Shown one piece after another: positions 16,434 through 18,403 of a DNA stretch of 18,403 nucleotides; position 1 is the first letter of the stretch, and each line of letters starts with the position of its first letter. The stretch comes from CAXSEF01 sp964236585 (GTDB taxonomy: Bacteria; Pseudomonadota; Alphaproteobacteria; Acetobacterales; Acetobacteraceae): assembly GCA_964236585.1 (NCBI GenBank), contig CAXSFE010000078.1:1-18403 (forward strand), read 5' to 3'. Made by a program: the position numbers and the translations under genes. The notes beneath the pieces are model-generated. The model did not search any database, had not been told where the DNA came from, and saw only the letters and a list, made by a program, of their open reading frames with translations.

Positions 16434-17375
16434 TCAGCCGGTCGCCGCCTCCGCGGTCACCGTCACGCCGACATCGAGGTCCAGGTAGTCGCCCGCCCCG
16501 CCCCGGAACGCGCCGCTGACCGGTGCGGCCTGCCTCGGGTCGCGCGTCACGGCGACGCGGATCAGGTTGCGCCCGCCGACCAGCCCGTTGGTCGGGTCGA
16601 ACTCCACCCACCCGGCGCCGGGCAGGAACACCTGCACCCACGCGTGGGTCGCGCCGCCGCCCGCGAGTCCCGCGCGCCGCTCCGGCTGCGCCCCGGCGGC
16701 GAGCAGCGACTGGCCGTCCGGGCCGGCGTGGCCGGTCAGCCGGTCGTCGTAGAGGTAGCCGGACACGAACCGCGCCGCGAGGCCGAGGCTGCGCACCGCC
16801 TCCATCATCAGCAGCGCGTAGTCGCGGCAGGTCCCCGAGCCGAGCGCCAGGGTCTCGGCCGGCGCCTGCGTGCCCATCGCCTCGCGCCGCTCGTAGCGCA
16901 GGCTCGCGCGGATGTGGCGCGTCATGGCGGCCAGCAGCGCCACCGTGTCCTGCCCGGGCCCGCCCTGCGCGTCGACGACCGACCGGGCCCACGCCGCCAC
17001 CTCGCCCGCGTCTGGGTGGTGGCGCTCGAGCAGGCGGCCGAGGTCCTCGCGCTCGTCCTCGCTGTAGCGGAACGGGAAGCGCGCGGCGCAGGGCTCCGGC
17101 ACGACGGAGCGTTCGGGCAGCGGGTAGTGGCGCAGGCGGACCCTGGAGACGATGCGCAGCTCGCTGGCGGGCGCGGAGAACTGCGCCATCGCGATCGAGT
17201 TGCTGAAGGTGTCGTGCAGCCAGCGCACCTTGGCGGGCGGGTGGATCGACAGCGCGGTGTCGAGCAGCCGCAGGTCGTGGCTGTCGCGCGGGCGCAGCAT
17301 CAGCCGGTGCGGATCGAAGCGCACCGGCCGGCAATACCGGTAGGTCGTGGTGTGGGTCACGGTCAGGACGGTCAT
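16434..17375 (-). CDS. Bacterial-type transglutaminase-like cysteine protease, second copy
   Basis: A 313-residue protein with the bacterial transglutaminase N-terminal domain (VTHTTTYRYCRPVRFDPHRLMLRPRD) and a core with Cys183 (GSGTCRDYALLMMEAVRSLG), His244 (GATHAWVQVF) and Asp260 (WVEFDPTNG), so the triad is complete. It belongs to the same broad family as the plus-strand enzyme but diverges widely, lacks its repeat-bearing insertion, and has an Ala/Gly-rich loop at about 213-240. The ATG at 17375 is preceded by GAGG with a six-base spacer; an upstream ATG at 17447 would add an unconserved Arg/Pro stretch. It converges on the ATP-grasp cluster, with repeat E between the two, and probably belongs to the same functional system. 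Confidence 0.93.
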   Translation of the reverse strand: MTVLTVTHTTTYRYCRPVRFDPHRLMLRPRDSHDLRLLDTALSIHPPAKVRWLHDTFSNSIAMAQFSAPASELRIVSRVRLRHYPLPERSVVPEPCAARFPFRYSEDEREDLGRLLERHHPDAGEVAAWARSVVDAQGGPGQDTVALLAAMTRHIRASLRYERREAMGTQAPAETLALGSGTCRDYALLMMEAVRSLGLAARFVSGYLYDDRLTGHAGPDGQSLLAAGAQPERRAGLAGGGATHAWVQVFLPGAGWVEFDPTNGLVGGRNLIRVAVTRDPRQAAPVSGAFRGGAGDYLDLDVGVTVTAEAATG

Positions 17376-17460
17376 CTCGGGCCTCGGCTGCGTGTCGCCG
17401 GCCCGCGACGGTGGTGCCCGACGCGGCCCGGCTCGATCCGGCGCCACCCCGGCAGGAGAT

Positions 17461-17485
17461 GCGCGGCGCCGCGCGGGAGCTTATA
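17461..17485 (-). promoter_or_regulatory. TATAAG box and 14-bp palindrome upstream of the second transglutaminase
   Basis: On the minus strand TATAAG (17485-17480) is a good -10 match in otherwise GC-rich DNA. It is followed six bases later by the perfect palindrome GCGCGGCGCCGCGC (17474-17461), which would straddle or follow the transcription start. This fits a promoter with an operator-like site and an untranslated leader of about 100 bases. No -35 was recognised at normal spacing. Confidence 0.35.
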
Positions 17486-17510
17486 CGGGCGGCAGACACA
17501 TGGTGCCGTC

Positions 17511-17648
17511 CAAGGCAGGCAAGGCCAGGGGCCCTGCCCCTGGACCCCGCCAAGGGCTGGGCCCTTGGATCGCCTTCTCTAAGTGAGGCCGGTCCAGGGG
17601 CGGCTCGCCCCTGGCGGGTCTGGGCGGAGCCCAGCCTTGCTTGCCTGC
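17511..17648 (+). repeat. Composite palindromic element, copy F
   Basis: Hairpins: CCAGGGGC/GCCCCTGG with CCT loop (17525-17543), CCAAGGGC/GCCCTTGG with TGG loop (17550-17568), CCAGGGGCG/CGCCCCTGG with GCT loop (17594-17614) and CTGGGC/GCCCAG with GGA loop (17620-17634). The centre is CTCTAAGTGAGG, a degraded CTTAAG. It lies about 25 bases downstream of the gamma-glutamyltransferase stop (minus strand) and upstream of the second transglutaminase promoter region, separating the two units. Confidence 0.92.
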
Positions 17649-17673
17649 GGGTCAACCACGCCAGCCGCCGATG

Positions 17674-18403
17674 TCAGGGCGCGACGGCGCCGCCGCCCGG
17701 CCTTCGATCGTCGTTCGCGCCGTAGAACCAGCCGGGGTGCATCGCGCCGCCCAGCTCGGAGTCGTTGCCCGACGACGCCACCGAGGCGCCCTCCGGCCGC
17801 CGCGGGCCGACCAGCACCATCTCGGCGCTGCCCCACGGCGTGCGCTCCTCGATCGAGTAGCCCATCGCGCGCAGGAGCTGGGCGGTGTCGGGCGACAGGG
17901 CGTACGGCTCGGCCTCGATGCGGTCCGGCAGCCACTGCTGGTGCAGCCGCGGCGCGTCCACCGCCTGCTGCGCGCCCATGCCGAAGTCCACCACGTTCAG
18001 GATCGCCTCCAGCACGATCGAGATGATGCGCGAGCCGCCCGGCGAGCCGACCACCATCGCGACGTGCCCGTCGCGCATCAGGATCGTCGGCGCCATGGAC
18101 GAGAGCGGCCGTTTGCCCGGCGCGATCTCGTTCACCGGGCCCTGCACCAGGCCGAACAGGTTCGCCCCGCCGAGAACGGTGGTGAAGTCGTCCATCTCGT
18201 CGTTGAGCAGGAAGCCCGTGCCCGGCGCCATCACCCCGGCCCCGAACAGGCCGTTCAGCGTCGTGGTGACCGCCACCGCGTTGCCCTGCGCATCCGCCAC
18301 GGAGAAATGCGTGGTCTGCGGCTTCTCGCCGTCCGGCACGGTCGCACCCGCGACCGGTGCCGGCGGGGCGTCCGGCCGGGACGGCAGGCGCGGCACGCCG
18401 GGC
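17674..18403 (-). CDS. ggt: Gamma-glutamyltransferase, 3' part (small subunit)
   Basis: The last 243 or so codons of a gamma-glutamyltransferase gene; the frame is open to the window edge, so the start lies outside. The enzyme is a self-cleaving Ntn-hydrolase that hydrolyses or transfers the gamma-glutamyl group of glutathione and related compounds, usually in the periplasm. The autocleavage site and nucleophile is the first Thr of TTHFSVADAQGNAVAV (codon 18315-18313), which begins the small subunit. Other signatures are LLNDEMDDF, GKRPLSSMAPTIL, GSPGGSRII, NVVDFG, APRLHQQWLPD and a C-terminal GPR region. The last 30 residues (GAMHPGWFYGANDDRRPGGG) extend beyond the usual end. Signal peptide and large subunit cannot be seen. 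Confidence 0.94.
   Translation of the reverse strand, partial: PGVPRLPSRPDAPPAPVAGATVPDGEKPQTTHFSVADAQGNAVAVTTTLNGLFGAGVMAPGTGFLLNDEMDDFTTVLGGANLFGLVQGPVNEIAPGKRPLSSMAPTILMRDGHVAMVVGSPGGSRIISIVLEAILNVVDFGMGAQQAVDAPRLHQQWLPDRIEAEPYALSPDTAQLLRAMGYSIEERTPWGSAEMVLVGPRRPEGASVASSGNDSELGGAMHPGWFYGANDDRRPGGGAVAP

Overview
The window is very GC-rich, gene-dense DNA that looks like an alphaproteobacterium, most likely Rhodospirillales/Acetobacteraceae. The main reasons are a fused ispDF gene divergent from a dusB-ntrB pair (a classic alphaproteobacterial order), the very high GC at third codon positions, and the shared use of TGA as the stop codon of every gene called here. The family assignment is an inference; no marker RNA gene is present.

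Layout, left to right. (1) 1-2353, minus strand: dusB (tRNA-dihydrouridine synthase) coupled by an ATGA overlap to ntrB (nitrogen sensor kinase). ntrB is followed by an odd 14-bp tandem array that reaches almost to the window edge. (2) 2573-3727, plus: bifunctional ispDF of the MEP isoprenoid pathway. (3) 3924-4725, plus: a small lipoprotein and a GFA/CENP-V-type zinc protein. (4) 4921-7614, plus: aminopeptidase N (pepN). (5) 7817-9924, plus: a YciA-like acyl-CoA thioesterase and an L-lactate permease. (6) 10216-16273, plus: a four-gene cluster coding for an ATP-grasp/alpha-E fusion, a bacterial-type transglutaminase, a stand-alone circularly permuted ATP-grasp protein and a stand-alone alpha-E protein. 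(7) 16434-17375, minus: a second bacterial-type transglutaminase converging on the cluster. (8) 17674-18403, minus: the 3' part of a gamma-glutamyltransferase gene, cut by the window edge.

The two most notable things are these. First, about 130-bp composite palindromic elements occur six times, at 3734, 4726, 7615, 9925, 16283 and 17511. Each is an inverted pair of half-units, and each half-unit has two hairpins. Stem sequences differ between copies but pairing is preserved. The halves occur in different pairings, and every copy sits directly downstream of a stop codon at a boundary between predicted transcription units. Second, the ATP-grasp/alpha-E/transglutaminase cluster is a predicted peptide-ligation/peptidase system whose substrate is not established. 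Here it has an intact ATP-grasp protein alongside a fused ATP-grasp protein that has lost the central lysine-bearing segment. It is flanked by a gamma-glutamyltransferase (an Ntn-hydrolase) and no proteasome-like Anbu gene is seen in the window.

No tRNA, rRNA, CRISPR array, transposase or prophage gene was seen. No gene-free stretch exceeds about 300 bases; the longest (9925-10215 and 17376-17673) are mostly filled by the repeat elements plus short leaders.
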